From Lampris incognitus (taxonomy: Eukaryota > Chordata > Actinopteri > Lampriformes > Lampridae), in contig NC_079212.1 of the NCBI RefSeq assembly GCF_029633865.1, forward strand, positions 98,814,948 to 98,878,947: 64,000 nucleotides of DNA. The letters run 5' to 3'. A program made the translations under genes and the position numbers. The notes under the pieces were generated by a model, which did no database searches, had not been told where the DNA came from, and worked only from the letters and a program-made list of their open reading frames with translations. Positions 42,156 to 52,999 of the stretch are shown piece after piece (positions within the stretch are counted from its first letter, which is position 1; every line of letters begins with the position of its first letter).

Positions 42156-43025
42156 AGAGTCCAACTCAAGCATGCACATGGCACTGTGTGGCTGAGTTGT
42201 ACTACTCACACACACAAGCACATAGAGATTGGGACCACATGAACTAAACAACTTGAGATCAGAGATTGTATCAGATTTAAGTCAGAATTCTGCGGAAATA
42301 GTCAACATTATCACTTTGAGACTGACATGGCATGGCCCAAGAGGGGGGCTGGCATGAAGAGGCTCCCGTAAACAGGGTCTTCACTTGGGGGGGGGGTGAA
42401 GGCGCGGAGGCCTGCGACTCCCCAGCCATAGGTGGAGAGGTGAAAAAAAAGACAAACGTTTACATTTTTTTTTCTTCCTTTCTTTCCCGATTGATTGCAA
42501 AGCGACACTCAGACAGGCATGACCCCGGGAGGAACCCAGGTCTGCAAGGTGCGTTCGAAATGTTGATGATCTAATGAAATATCTAATTAGTCTAAATCTC
42601 ATTAATCTCAGAATCCTGAGAAAAAAAGTCAGACATTCTGAGATTGTCAGAACTCATTCTATTGCTATTCATGTGGCCCTAATCCTATTCCATACATACA
42701 CACATGGGACTTTTAGTAAGTTGCACACATTATGCATGAATGCATGTGTGAATGAGTGGGTGGTAGGGGTAGCAGGTGGTTTAATTTATTTATTTATTTT
42801 AATCATGAGTGGGACAAGGTGTGGGCCATGGTAGCTACCTTAATGCCTGCCAACTGCCCACCCACTTTTCCCCCAGGTTCAAATGCATTTTTTTATCTCT
42901 GAAAGAAGCAGGTACCAGCTGAAACAAGGTGTTAAGTTACTTTTCAAATATCACAATTCATAGTCCTCACCCCCTTAAACTAATGAGCCTTATAATTTGG
43001 GGTGGGGGGGTTATTGTTTGTTTTC
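42156..43025. other. Unassigned DNA
   Basis: No gene recognised. There is a G-run at 42389-42397 and an A-run near 42445. Confidence 0.4.
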
Positions 43026-43435
43026 TGTCATAGTTGGGGTTTTGTTTTGTTTCCCAGGCTCACCTGTTCCCTATTACCTGATTGGCTTGCCATGTCTGTT
43101 CCTGCCCCTGCTTTGCTCACCTGTCCCCCATTCCCTGATTGGCTTGCCATTTCGGTTCCTGCCCCTGCTTTTCTCTCCTGTTCCCATTCCCTTATTTGAC
43201 ATGCCATTTCTGTTCCTGCCCTGCTCACCTGTTCCCCATTTCCCTGATTGGCTCCCCAGCAGTATATATCCCCCCTGGTTGCCCTGGCTCATTTGTCAGA
43301 TTATAGAGAAACATTACCCTTGTTAGCTACTGATTTCTTCAGTTTATGCAAGTACTGTTGTTCATTAAAGCCTTGCTTTATCCTGCCTGTCTCTGCTGTC
43401 TGCCTTTGGGTCCTGTTCCTGCTCTCCCCGTGAGA
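43026..43435 (+). repeat. LTR, plus orientation (gypsy-like relic 2)
   Basis: Starts TGTCATAGTTGGGGTTTTG and contains several GATTGGCTTGCCAT and CTGCCCCTGCTTT repeats, an AGTATATATCCCCCCTGG TATA-like block, CATTAAAGCCTTGCTTTATC and the end GCTCTCCCCGTGAGA. The reverse-strand sequence at 44075-44429 matches it throughout, including the TGTCATGGTTGGGG start. Confidence 0.75.
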
Positions 43436-44009
43436 GTATAATCCGACCCAAATATGGACCCAGGAGATCTGCTCAGCCTGCCATATACTTGGGAGGATTT
43501 TGGTGTGTTGAGTGACACTTTTCTCAGAGAAGAGCCAGTCTTTAAGCTCCTCACAGCCATCTGGAAGAGGGACCCTGAGTATGTCCAAGAAGTGGCTTTT
43601 TTCCCCAGTGGAAATTCCATGGTAACCCTGTCCCTGATCTCCCAAGCCGGGCATTTCGGCCACCCATGTTTCCCTTGTGTCTCAGCTGCCCAGCACCACA
43701 CTAGAGATCTTTCCTGTTTCAGAGTGGTCAGCCTGTCCCTGCCGACGCCCAGTCTGTTGCTGCTCCTGAGCCATCAGCTGTCTCTGCTGACATCCAGGCT
43801 GATCCTATTCCTGAGCTGCTACCCGCCCTTGCTGCTGCCTGGCCTGATGTCCATCCGCCACCCACCTTTGCGGACGTCTGGCCTGATTTCCATCCATCAC
43901 CTATCTTTGCTGACGTTTGATCTCGATCCGCCACCTACGTTTGCTGACACCTGGCCTGATCTGAATCTGCCACCTTTGGGCTTTCAAAGTTGCCTGGTTC
44001 CGGCGGCTC
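43436..44009 (+). pseudogene. Internal remnant after the plus-strand LTR
   Basis: Reads MDPGDLLSLPYTWEDFGVLS with TAIWKRDPEYVQEVAFFP, then a Pro/Ala/Asp-rich repetitive stretch (PTFADVWPD-type units in another frame at 43850-43960). This is probably a decayed gag or leader region. There is no protease or RT. A 30-base piece of it recurs at 47908-47940. Confidence 0.5.
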
Positions 44010-44074
44010 AGCTTCCCGGCTCATTTGTTGGATCATAGAGAAATGTTAGCTTTGTTAGCTACAGATTTCCTTAC
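44010..44074 (+). repeat. Short plus-strand LTR fragment
   Basis: CTCATTTGTTGGATCATAGA then GAAATGTTAGCTTTGTTAGC matches the middle of the 43026 LTR (about 43285-43345). It abuts the opposite-orientation LTR at 44075. Confidence 0.6.
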
Positions 44075-44429
44075 TGTCAGAGAGAGAGCTGGAACAGGAC
44101 CCAAATGCAGACAGCAAAGACAGGCTGGGATAAAGCAAGGCTTTAATGACAAAAGGTACAAAAAATACAAGGCATTAAGCACCAGGCCAACATGAGCTAA
44201 CAGCAACGTTTCACTATAATCCGACAATGAGCTGGGGCAACCAGGGGGAAATATATACTGCTGGGGAAGCCAATCAGGGAAAATGAGAACAGGTGAGCAG
44301 GGCAGGAACAGAACCAGCGAGCCAATTAAGGGAATAGGGAACAGCAAAGCAGGGGCAGGAACTGAAATGGCAAGCCAATCAGGAAATGGGAAACAGGTGA
44401 GCCTTGCAAATAAAACCCCAACCATGACA
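44075..44429 (-). repeat. LTR, minus orientation (gypsy-like relic 2)
   Basis: On the minus strand it begins TGTCATGGTTGGGGTTTTAT and ends CTCTCTCTCTGACA (TG...CA). It lies in opposite orientation to 43026-43435, forming a long inverted pair. Confidence 0.75.
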
Positions 44430-45304
44430 CTTTCAGGCTGCTTCTATTGACTGCAGGGGAAGAATGTTGATGGGGCAAAATTGAAAAGAGGAAGAAGAGC
44501 GTGGGGTGGTTATTTAATGGAAAAAAACATACAAGCACAACTATGGTTACTGTTAACTAAATTATTATTATTATTATTATTACCATTTATGGTTTGTTGC
44601 TATTAGTTTTTGTTATATATTGTAATTGTAGTTATTGTTTAACTAAAGATATATGAATGGTCATACTCAAATTATTCTTTAATGGATTTAGTTCACTTTC
44701 ATATAGTTTGTTTCAGGGTAGTTAATTGGTCATCTTGTGCTGTGGGCAACTGGCTGAAATTCACCATGATCATCCATCCTCTCCAAGCAAGGCTGGTCCC
44801 TGAATAAATACCAGTATACACCAGCTAAAAACCACCACAATAGGTTAGTCACCAGCATGACCAACACAAATACCAGCTTAAACCAACAAGACACTAACAG
44901 AAACCACCACTATAGGCTGGTCACGAGCATGACCGACAAAAAAGTGCCCAAAACACACCTGAACTGGTCACCAGCAAGTAGACCGGCAAACTTGGTCTAT
45001 GGTGACGGCCAGCAAGTCCAGGGCTGGTCCCAATTGATACAACATAGAGGGCATGAATACAGTAGCAGCTGCTGCAGCCAGCAAATAAACAAATGGACAC
45101 ACAAGAAAACAAAATCAGTTGTTAACCTGGAAATTGACAGCATGTTGCAGGAGTATTATCTTGCAATAAATGAATATTATCAAAACTGAGGAATTTGGAA
45201 AATGGACAGCCTACCAGATGGAGATAGAAGGATACGGTACGTATTTTTCAGGAGTCTATCCTAGGATATGATCATAGATGACTTGTAGTTAAGGATGTGA
45301 CGAT
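44430..45304. other. Unassigned DNA with an ACCAGC-rich imperfect repeat
   Basis: Short (ATT)n at 44562-44583. From about 44755 to 45030 there are repeated CACCAGCATGACC / AACCACCAC(A/T)ATAGG units, complementary in flavour to 37400-37650. No gene recognised. Confidence 0.5.
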
Positions 45305-45665
45305 TATGGACGTCTGGGTAGCTTAGCTGTGAGTTCCATTGTCTGCCAACACGGGGATCGCCGGTTCGAATCCCTGTGTTACCTCCGGCTTGGTCGGCTG
45401 TCCCTACAGACACAATTGGCTGTGTCTGCGGGTGGGAAGCCGGATGTGGGCATGTGTCCTGGTCGGTCGGGGGGCCTGTTCCCCCTGGCGAAACGCCTCA
45501 CTGTCAGGTGAAGAGAAGCGGCTGGCGACTCCACATGTATTGGAGGAGGCATGTGGTAGTCTGCAGCCCTCCCCGGGTCGGCAGAGGGGGTGGAGCAGAG
45601 ACCAGGAGGGCCCAGAAGAGTGGGGTAATTGGACGGATACAACTGGGGAGAAAATAGGGGGAAAT
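45305..45665 (+). repeat. tRNA-derived SINE, family B, copy 3
   Basis: Head ACGTCTGGGTAGCTTAGC, B-box GGTTCGAATCC, then CCGGCTTGGTCGG, GCGGCTGGCGACTCCACATG and CTGCAGCCCTCCCCGGGTCG, as in the 9746 copy. The middle segment with CTGCACTAGCGCC is deleted. Confidence 0.75.
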
Positions 45666-46490
45666 AATTGTCACATTTTGCTAATATGGGTGTGAACACC
45701 TGCTCTAAGACTATGAATTTTCATTTGAGAGGTTTGAAGCAATATGTGCCCAGTGATGAGTTGGCCTACATGTTGTTTGAAATGCATTATGCCAACATGT
45801 AGCGACAGCACTGTATAACAGTCAGATATAAAAAACAGAATACTACAAATAACTGATAGTATAGAGAGGCTGATGTTTGCTTTGGAACTGCTCATTTGAA
45901 TTCCCTGACTTTTGCAGCTTTAAACCAAATCAACCATCTCACTTAAAACACAGTTTGTTTTTTATCATTCATCTTTAGCCTTGAGGGAGTATCCAGTCAA
46001 ACTGTAGACTGTCTGCGTAGTGGGAATCCTGCATCTTCTCTGTTGCGATTGGTCAATTTACAAAACATCAGTGCACTTCATGTGCGCTCCTCTGAAAAGT
46101 TACACTTTTCCAAATTTAGCATTTGCTCTGCTCTGCCAGGATCACGCCTCTGTCCATCCACCTTACAGAGACATTTTAAGTCCAAAAAGGTTGGTGGTGT
46201 CGTTTAGAACAAAGCAGCATAGGGTGAACACGTGAGGCAACCTTCAACCAATGGCAAAGTCATCTTTTTATCCGTTATGTTCCTAGGAAGTAATATCCTA
46301 CTGTGCAGCTGCGATAAATGGCCATCGCAGAGCCTGTTCCCAAATAAACAGTTGTCCTCAGCTGAATAAACCGATGCGAGATGAATCCTGTGGTATCACT
46401 GTCTAACTCGCCCACCCTCAAATCGGATTTTCTCTCCCTCTATCGCTCTCTTACTACAATCTAATTCTTTCTCCTCCCCATTGTCCGTCT
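45666..46490. other. Unassigned DNA
   Basis: No recognisable gene or repeat. Confidence 0.35.
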
Positions 46491-46850
46491 GCTGTTGTGC
46501 CTGCCAGTCGATCTGTCTCCCGCCTGTTTGTCAGTCAGTCTGCCTGTCTGTCTGTCTGCCTGCCTGCATGTATGTGTTGATCTAGCTCTCAGCCAAGCCC
46601 TATGTCTGTCTGCCTGTCTCTCTGTAAAAATCCCTTCCCACCAGTCCTTCTGTCGGTTTACATGTGATTCTCAGATTATCATTCTGCCTGTCTTTTCCTC
46701 ATTCTCCCTGGCACCTGCCTGTTAACCAGCCTGCTTTTCTGTCTGTCCATCCACCTTCGTGCCATTCTATGCTTTTCTACCTTTCTGTTTGCCTAGCCTG
46801 CCTGCCTGTGAGTCTGTCTGTCTGTTGTACATCTAGCTGTCAATCTCCCT
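46491..46850. repeat. CTGCCTGTCTGT-rich imperfect repeat
   Basis: Irregular tetranucleotide CTGT/CTGC units with CTGTCTGTCTGCCTGCCTGC near 46545. The Cys/Leu/Ser-rich frames are artefacts. Confidence 0.65.
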
Positions 46851-46969
46851 CCTACCTGACACTCAGGCTGTGCTAGTTCATTACACTGCATGCTGTCACA
46901 AAGTGATTTCAATGCAAATAGGAAGCAAAGTCCAAATGGATCGCGTTCTCGTCACAGTGGAGAGAATAA

Positions 46970-47240
46970 AAGAGCGAGAGAGAGAGAGAGAGAGGATGGG
47001 AGAAGGAGAAAAATAGCAAGAGAGAAAGTGAGTTCCATTTGTCTGATTTCCCAAATGGAGACGCATAACCATCTATCATTCCTGCTGAGAGAGAAAGCAT
47101 GAGAGAGAGAGCGAGAGAGAAGGGTGAAGGTGGGGGGTTAAAGAAGAGCGAAAGGGGGTAAGATGTAGAGGAAGAAAGAGAGGGGGAGAGATAGAAGGAT
47201 GGAGAAGAGAGAGCAAGAGAGAATGGGAGATAAGATGGTT
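46970..47240. repeat. Purine-rich GA tract
   Basis: GAGAGAGA at 46975-46994, then imperfect GAGAGA, GGAGAAGGAG and AAGAGAG units to about 47240. Confidence 0.7.
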
Positions 47241-47423
47241 GTGGTCTCTCCTGTTGTGACGCACAGCTGCAAATCGCCTTCAATCACATAAAACTCCTGT
47301 CTCTAATATATTGTGTGAAACAGCAACACACACATTCTCTCTTACTCCCTCTCTCTCTCTCACACACACACACAAACACACAAGTATGCATAAAGCATTT
47401 ATATACAATCAGTATAGAAAATT

Positions 47424-47428
<5 letters not shown>

Positions 47429-47483
<55 letters not shown>
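47429..47483. repeat. (CA)n microsatellite
   Basis: About 27 CA units. Confidence 0.95.
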
Positions 47484-47487
<4 letters not shown>

Positions 47488-48744
47488 TGGACCGCCTGCA
47501 AGGTAATTTAATTATCTTCTGTGACATGAAGATGTTATAACCAAATCTAAGAAAAGAAGTGATTCTAAGCTTCCGCTGCAGACAGCAGGACAGCCCGCTG
47601 TAATGACTCCACACTACGTCACCGTGTACCCCCCCTCCCCCTGCTGGAGTTACAGTATGCTTTTCTTTATCAATTCAAGTGAAACTCATAGAAGCTATAA
47701 CTTGTTTTTCATGATAGCCAAGAGCTGAAATACTCACAAAATGGTTTATAGTATATTATATTGCAGCTCTTATCGCAAAACCCACAGTAAAATGACCAGG
47801 GTAGTAAATTTGGTCCACAAATATAACTGAGGTGTAGACTGAATGACAAGTACAAAGATATTTGACAGCAGTTGACTTTTATTGACAGGGCTCCCAAATA
47901 TAAGTGCCTGCCGACGCCCAGTCTGTTGCTGCTCCTGACCAATTATCGTCAGGAGCAGCACATATTAAAATATATAATGATGATATCAAAACAGTACAGA
48001 GAAATGATGAGGCTACTAATTGTGATGCTGTAACAAACAATTGTTGGTTAATTGATCACAGTAATGGTTAGTAATGGAAACGGCAATATCACACCCCTGC
48101 AGGTTACAGATGTGTACTAAGCAGCAAAAAGGCATCCCTCGCCAAGTTTTAGAGGTTTGACCTCCTTTCCTAAAGGGGAGAAAATATAGGATTATTTGCC
48201 ATGACCAAATTCTAACATTTACATGTTGAAAACCCTTCTCATCTTATGTCTCACAATCCTATTCCTTTTCATCTCATGCACCTCCCTTCTCCGGCTTTCA
48301 CAGAGCCGATCTTCGGTTACCTGCAGCGGCGCTGATCACACAGCCGAAGCTTACCGTGGATTAGAGCTTCAGCTACAGGCTTAAAATCATGAAGTTGTAC
48401 AATGGATTGCAAAAGTTATTCACAGCATAAGAGCAGACCTCTCACTTTCTCTAGTCAAACTTCCTTCATCGCTCCTCTCCGTCTGTTTCCCCGGCTGTGG
48501 CTCTGGTTGTCATCCCAATGTCATTTTGGATTTCTAATAGAAAGATGAACATCATAAGACCCAGAACATGGGTGTCGCGCACATAGTAGATCAAAGTTCT
48601 GATATAGATTTGCTTGTTATATGCATTTTAATAGTAACATTTTAATTATGAGTGATTTGCATGGATCCTGGTGTCATTTTTATAATATATTTCACATATA
48701 AATGTGTTGTCTTTATGCATGCTCAATAATTCAGGTAAGAAAAT
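47484..48744. other. Unassigned DNA with one strong hairpin
   Basis: No gene recognised. TGCTGCTCCTGAC (47927-47939) and its exact complement (47948-47960) form a 13-bp stem with an 8-nt loop. The left arm lies in a 30-bp match to the LTR-element remnant at about 43736-43764. Confidence 0.5.
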
Positions 48745-49091
48745 CACAGAAAGTTGAATCAGTTCATCTGGACACGTTTATCCAGAGAAACATTTCATCA
48801 CTCATCTAAGTGACCTCTTCAGTCTACTGACTGCAGGTATCCCCACCCTTATAAACAATACAGTGGCATAACGACTGAAATCAGTGATTTGTTTCATATG
48901 CAAGTTACCGTGACCATTAACTAGAGTTACAGTGGCCACATGTACTATTTTTCAGGACTGGGGAATAGTTGCAAAAGCTACCTTGTCAGGCCAGGACTCC
49001 GCAGTCTACATCCATCTACAGGCCAATGGCCACTCTTTCAAGGATGAGGATGTGCACATCCTTGATTGGAGGGAACGCTGGTTTGACATGG
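48745..49091 (+). pseudogene. Penelope-like element fragment (GIY-YIG region, probable)
   Basis: The frame ending at 49091 reads KATLSGQDSAVYIHLQANGH and FKDEDVHILDWRERWFDMG. I associate this wording with the region after the GIY-YIG motif in Penelope-like elements of fish. The upstream DNA (AGAGAAACATTTCATCACTC, CTTCAGTCTACTGACTGCAG) is a familiar repeat tail that accompanies it. It joins CDK9 sequence at about 49091. Assignment is from memory of the pattern. Confidence 0.5.
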
Positions 49092-49694
49092 GCATTTAGT
49101 CTGGCCAAAAACAGCCAGGGTAACTGCTACACTAACTGTGTGGTCACTCTCTGGTACAGACCCCCAGAGCTGCTATTAGGTGAACGAGACTATGGACCCC
49201 CAACTGACCTTTGGGGTGAAGGCTGCATCATGGCAGAGATGTGGACCAGAAGTCCCATTATGCAAGGGAACACTGAGCAGCACTGGCTTACTCTTATCAG
49301 CCAACTTTGTGGAGCCATCACTGGTGAGGTATGGCCTGGTGTGGACAGGAAATATGAGCTCTGTCAGAAAATGGAACTACCTAAAGGCCAAAAGAGGAAA
49401 GTCAAGGATAGGCTCAAAGCATATGTTAAAGACCCTTACGCTCTAGACCTAATTGACAAGCTGCTGGTTCTAGACCCACAATAGCACATAGACAGTGATG
49501 ATGCGCTCAATAATGATTTCTTTTGGTCTGACCCCATGCCATCTGACCTTAAGAACATGCTCTCTGCCCACAACACTTCCATGTTTCAATACCTGGCTCC
49601 ACCCAGATGGAGAGGACACGTGCCTCAGCAGCAGCCTAATCAGAACAGAAATCCAGCTACCACAAGCCAGACTGAGTTTGATCATGTATTTTAG
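49092..49694 (+). pseudogene. cdk9: CDK9 retrocopy, 3' half
   Basis: 201 codons in one frame match the C-terminal half of cyclin-dependent kinase 9, the P-TEFb kinase that phosphorylates RNA polymerase II: AFSLAKNSQGN (after the DFG loop), VVTLWYRPPELLLGERDYGP, CIMAEMWTRSPIMQGNTEQH, GQKRKVKDRLKAYV, PYALDLIDKLLVLDP, then after one TAG (49482-49484) DSDDALNNDFFWSDPMPSDL and QTEFDHVF with the natural stop. CDK9 is a multi-exon gene, yet no intron is present, so this is a reverse-transcribed copy. It lacks the ATP-binding lobe and carries substitutions at conserved sites. It is non-functional. Confidence 0.93.
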
Positions 49695-50903
49695 ATGAAC
49701 AACAAGAAAAATATGTTGGCAATCATGTTGTTTTAACTGACTTAGTGGGTTAGGTGTGCAGCATAAGTTACCAAAGCAATCTGTCCAACTTAAAAATGAG
49801 CCATTGCCATGAGACGAAAACCTCAGGGTGATTATCTTTGTTATCTTGCTTTCTCACCGATCTCACATAGTAAGGCCCCAGACAAGGCCGAAACACCTAA
49901 GTCCTCAACAATGTCTACTGTGAACGCTGAGGTGAGGAGAATATGAACGTCTTGGGCAGAGATTCATATGTTAATGAGACATCGCTTTCTTTACTTTTTC
50001 ATGGAGATCTTCATTAGACATCAGTGGAACGAGAGAAGGAGGGACAGAGATTAAAAAGGTTTGAAAAGGAGAGGGATTGAAGGAGGATCTGATAGTGATG
50101 GAGGGCTGGTGAGGGGCAAATATAGAGTGGGATGGAGAAAATGACACATTTCTACTGATGATAACAGATTGATAACAGCCTGCATTAAAAACACATTAAC
50201 ATGGCCCAACTTATGTCGTGTTATCCACACAAACAGACCCAACGCTGGTGAGACATAGTCCTCTGTTAAGTGCACTTGTTAAATAAAGTGACTGATTACT
50301 TCCTTTTGATAATTGTTTCTGAATATCGCTTCCTATTTTGGGCCTGCCTTGGCAACCCTGTGCTATTGAACCACATAGAGGGGAGACTGGGAAACAGAAG
50401 AGGTGAAAAGGTTAAGACAGGCAGACAACAATAGGCTATAGTAATACTGAGTTTTCCCTCAAAAGTAAATATTCAACAAAAATAAACTGAAATAAATTAA
50501 ACTGACTGTACCCTTTATGTTGTGCTAAAAGTGGGAGAAAGAGAGACAGACATGTAAACAGTGATTTGAGAACTGGAGCCTGTTAATTAAGTTTACTCAT
50601 ACAAGAAATTGACTATTTGCTTGGTAGTAGGGGCGTAGGAAGCGGAGGGACGGGGAGATGCGTCTCCATAAAGTGGAGAAGTGGGTGGAGTTAAATCAAC
50701 CAATATCATCAACCCACAGAGTCGGAGAGCCCCCATAGCTCTAGACTAACACTTATCCACCAGCTTTTAGAGGTATCTAAACTCTATCAAGGCTGCCAAC
50801 ATTATTAAAATAATGGTCCAATTTTCTAACCTTGTATTAGTAAAATTTAGTGTTATTCTATTCAATGAAGGATGTTTTTTATTAATCTAAAACAGTAGTA
50901 TGC

Positions 50904-50906
<3 letters not shown>
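49695..50906. other. Unassigned DNA
   Basis: No gene recognised. No obvious poly-A tail directly follows the CDK9 copy. Confidence 0.4.

Positions 50907-50966
<60 letters not shown>
50907..50966. repeat. (CA)n microsatellite
   Basis: About 30 CA units. TTCAATGAAGG(A/C)TTTTTA and TTTATTAATCTAAAACAGT occur on both sides, a short local direct duplication. Confidence 0.95.
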
Positions 50967-50970
<4 letters not shown>

Positions 50971-52213
50971 TATTTTGTATTCAATGAAGGCTTTTTATCA
51001 ATACAAGCATTTATTAATCTAAAACAGTTTATATGCCCACACGCAGGAAAAAAAAAACATTCGTTTTTCCCATAGACGGTGTCAAGTCACTAGCCGTTGG
51101 AGCATTTCAGTTGGATGGTCATGAAACTCCCCCAGTTGAATTGTCAGTGTAAAGAAATAGCAACCATGCTGAAAAAAGTCTGGTTCCTTGAAAAAATTTA
51201 CAAGACTGTGTACATAGTATTTAATGACAACTATGAGTCCCAATGTGCCTCGTGTTTAGGAAACGTCTAATCACAGAGCTTAAAGAGGTGCTAAACACTT
51301 AAATGTGGTTTTTGAGCTGTAAACTGAATGACTGTACAAAGATGAAACACATTAACACTGGTATAAACATTGACATTTCAGACTAAATTTATAAAAATCG
51401 GCATTTTATGGGTTAAACATAGCTCAACACGCCATCTGCTGTTTTAAATCAGACCTGAACCATGCAAGGCCAATGCTGATGAAGAGTCAACTGGTTGGGA
51501 CTTATCAACCTCATGAACTTAAAAAAAAAAGAACGTTAACATCGTCTAATCAGAGTTGGGCGACCCACCTCCCCCAGCCCCTGCCGTTGAGTGTGAGTGT
51601 GTGAAACTGCGCTCATTTTCAATATATATGCTGATCAAGATTCATCATTTATAGGAGTTTACTCGCTAACCTTGTGCCTTTATGACATTTTCTACCAACT
51701 TTTTGAATTTCTCTAAATTCATAGTTGTATTATTTCACAATTTTTAATTTTGGTGCAATGGTTTTGACTTGTGCTTTTGATGGCTGTAGAAGCACCACCA
51801 TAGAAAAGTCAGGGCCCAACTCAAAGGAGGTCAACTAAGCAATAAAGACACTAAAGGTTCAACCTAACACAACGTAACCAAACAGACCTCAACCTCCAAT
51901 TGACACACAAGGAGGTTATATGCACACATGGACTAGCCCTACATGGACACAAGGGGAAACTTGACCAACCACAACATTAAACAACTAACACACTTAAAAT
52001 AACCTATCAAAAGAAATTATCTACAAAGAAAGAATTAGCTTCCGGCAAATGATATCAAATAATAATTTTGAAAAAAAACTAGGATTTTAAATTCAAGTCC
52101 CCCCTTCTTCCATCTTCCTGTTGGCTTCTTCTTCTTCCTGTGGGCTGTACGTAAAAGGACATCTCTCCCAGAGTTTAGGCCTTTTGCCAGAGGAGCTTGG
52201 TAAGATCCAAAAC
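50967..52213. other. Unassigned DNA
   Basis: AT-rich sequence with no recognisable coding region or repeat family. Confidence 0.35.
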
Positions 52214-52228
52214 AAAGTATTACTTGCA

Positions 52229-52693
52229 CGGCCGCTCTGGTGGCCGAGCGCAATAAACCGCCGTTCGTGCAACCCGCTCGTCATGTGGCTGGGATGTTCG
52301 TATCCCAGACTCGCTGTAACTGGTCACGGCCAGAGCGTCCACAGGGTAAGGCATTCATTAGGCCACCCTTGCCCGAGGGATAGTGGGTGTAGATCGGTGT
52401 AGTATTCGGGGACTCGTCGTTCTCCAGCGACCCCTCTGGCCCAACCGGGCGCCTGCAGCCAAGCAACTGAAAGCATTCTCCCTACGCTTCCTTCGCGGCC
52501 TGAAGGCGATGCAATCCATGTGAGGCTTCAGCGTGTAAAATAGCGTGAGCAGCCGACACGAGTTTGAATTAAGCTGGCGTAACGACTATCTCCTTCCTGT
52601 GGAAACGTGAGCCAGGGGAGTTATTCGACAAGAGTTCCAGCCATATGCCATTGGGTTAATCAGGTGGGATAAGGGGAAAAACTAGAAATAAAA
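52229..52693 (+). repeat. tRNA(Leu/Ser)-like SINE, family C, copy 2 (empty site for the MITE)
   Basis: Full-length copy of the SINE at 8894-9649: CGGCCGCTCTGGTGGCCGAG head, GTTCGTATCCCAGACTCGC B-box region, and AATCAGGTGGGATAAGGGG near the A-rich end. Exact 15-bp duplications AAAGTATTACTTGCA flank it (52214-52228, 52694-52708). It has one uninterrupted ATTAGGCCAC where copy 1 carries the MITE. Confidence 0.85.
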
Positions 52694-52999
52694 AAAGTAT
52701 TACTTGCAAATTAAAGAAACATACGACAGAATATTAATTAAATTGTGCACTCAAATTAGAAAACAAACTGTCTAAATTGAATAAAGTGTGTAATACAAAA
52801 GACTATGTGTAGTGTCATATTTTTTGAAAAATGTCTGGGTGGGACACTTGTGGTTAAGAACTTTCCAGCTCGTTGTGGGTTATTAAGATTTGTGCTCAAA
52901 GCAGCAAACATGATCACTGTCATACCTCACCATCGCCATCATCAGCTCACTCACTATGGTGTCGTATTAATCGTCCATTGCGAGAGAAGAAATTGCCTC

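Noticed and set aside
41879..42247. Ser/Leu/Phe-rich frames of about 120 codons
   Set aside because: Two overlapping frames of the same polypyrimidine tract are both open, which is a composition effect rather than a membrane protein.
49092..49694. A functional CDK9 gene
   Set aside because: The N-terminal kinase lobe is missing, there are no introns, and a stop lies before the C-terminal tail.
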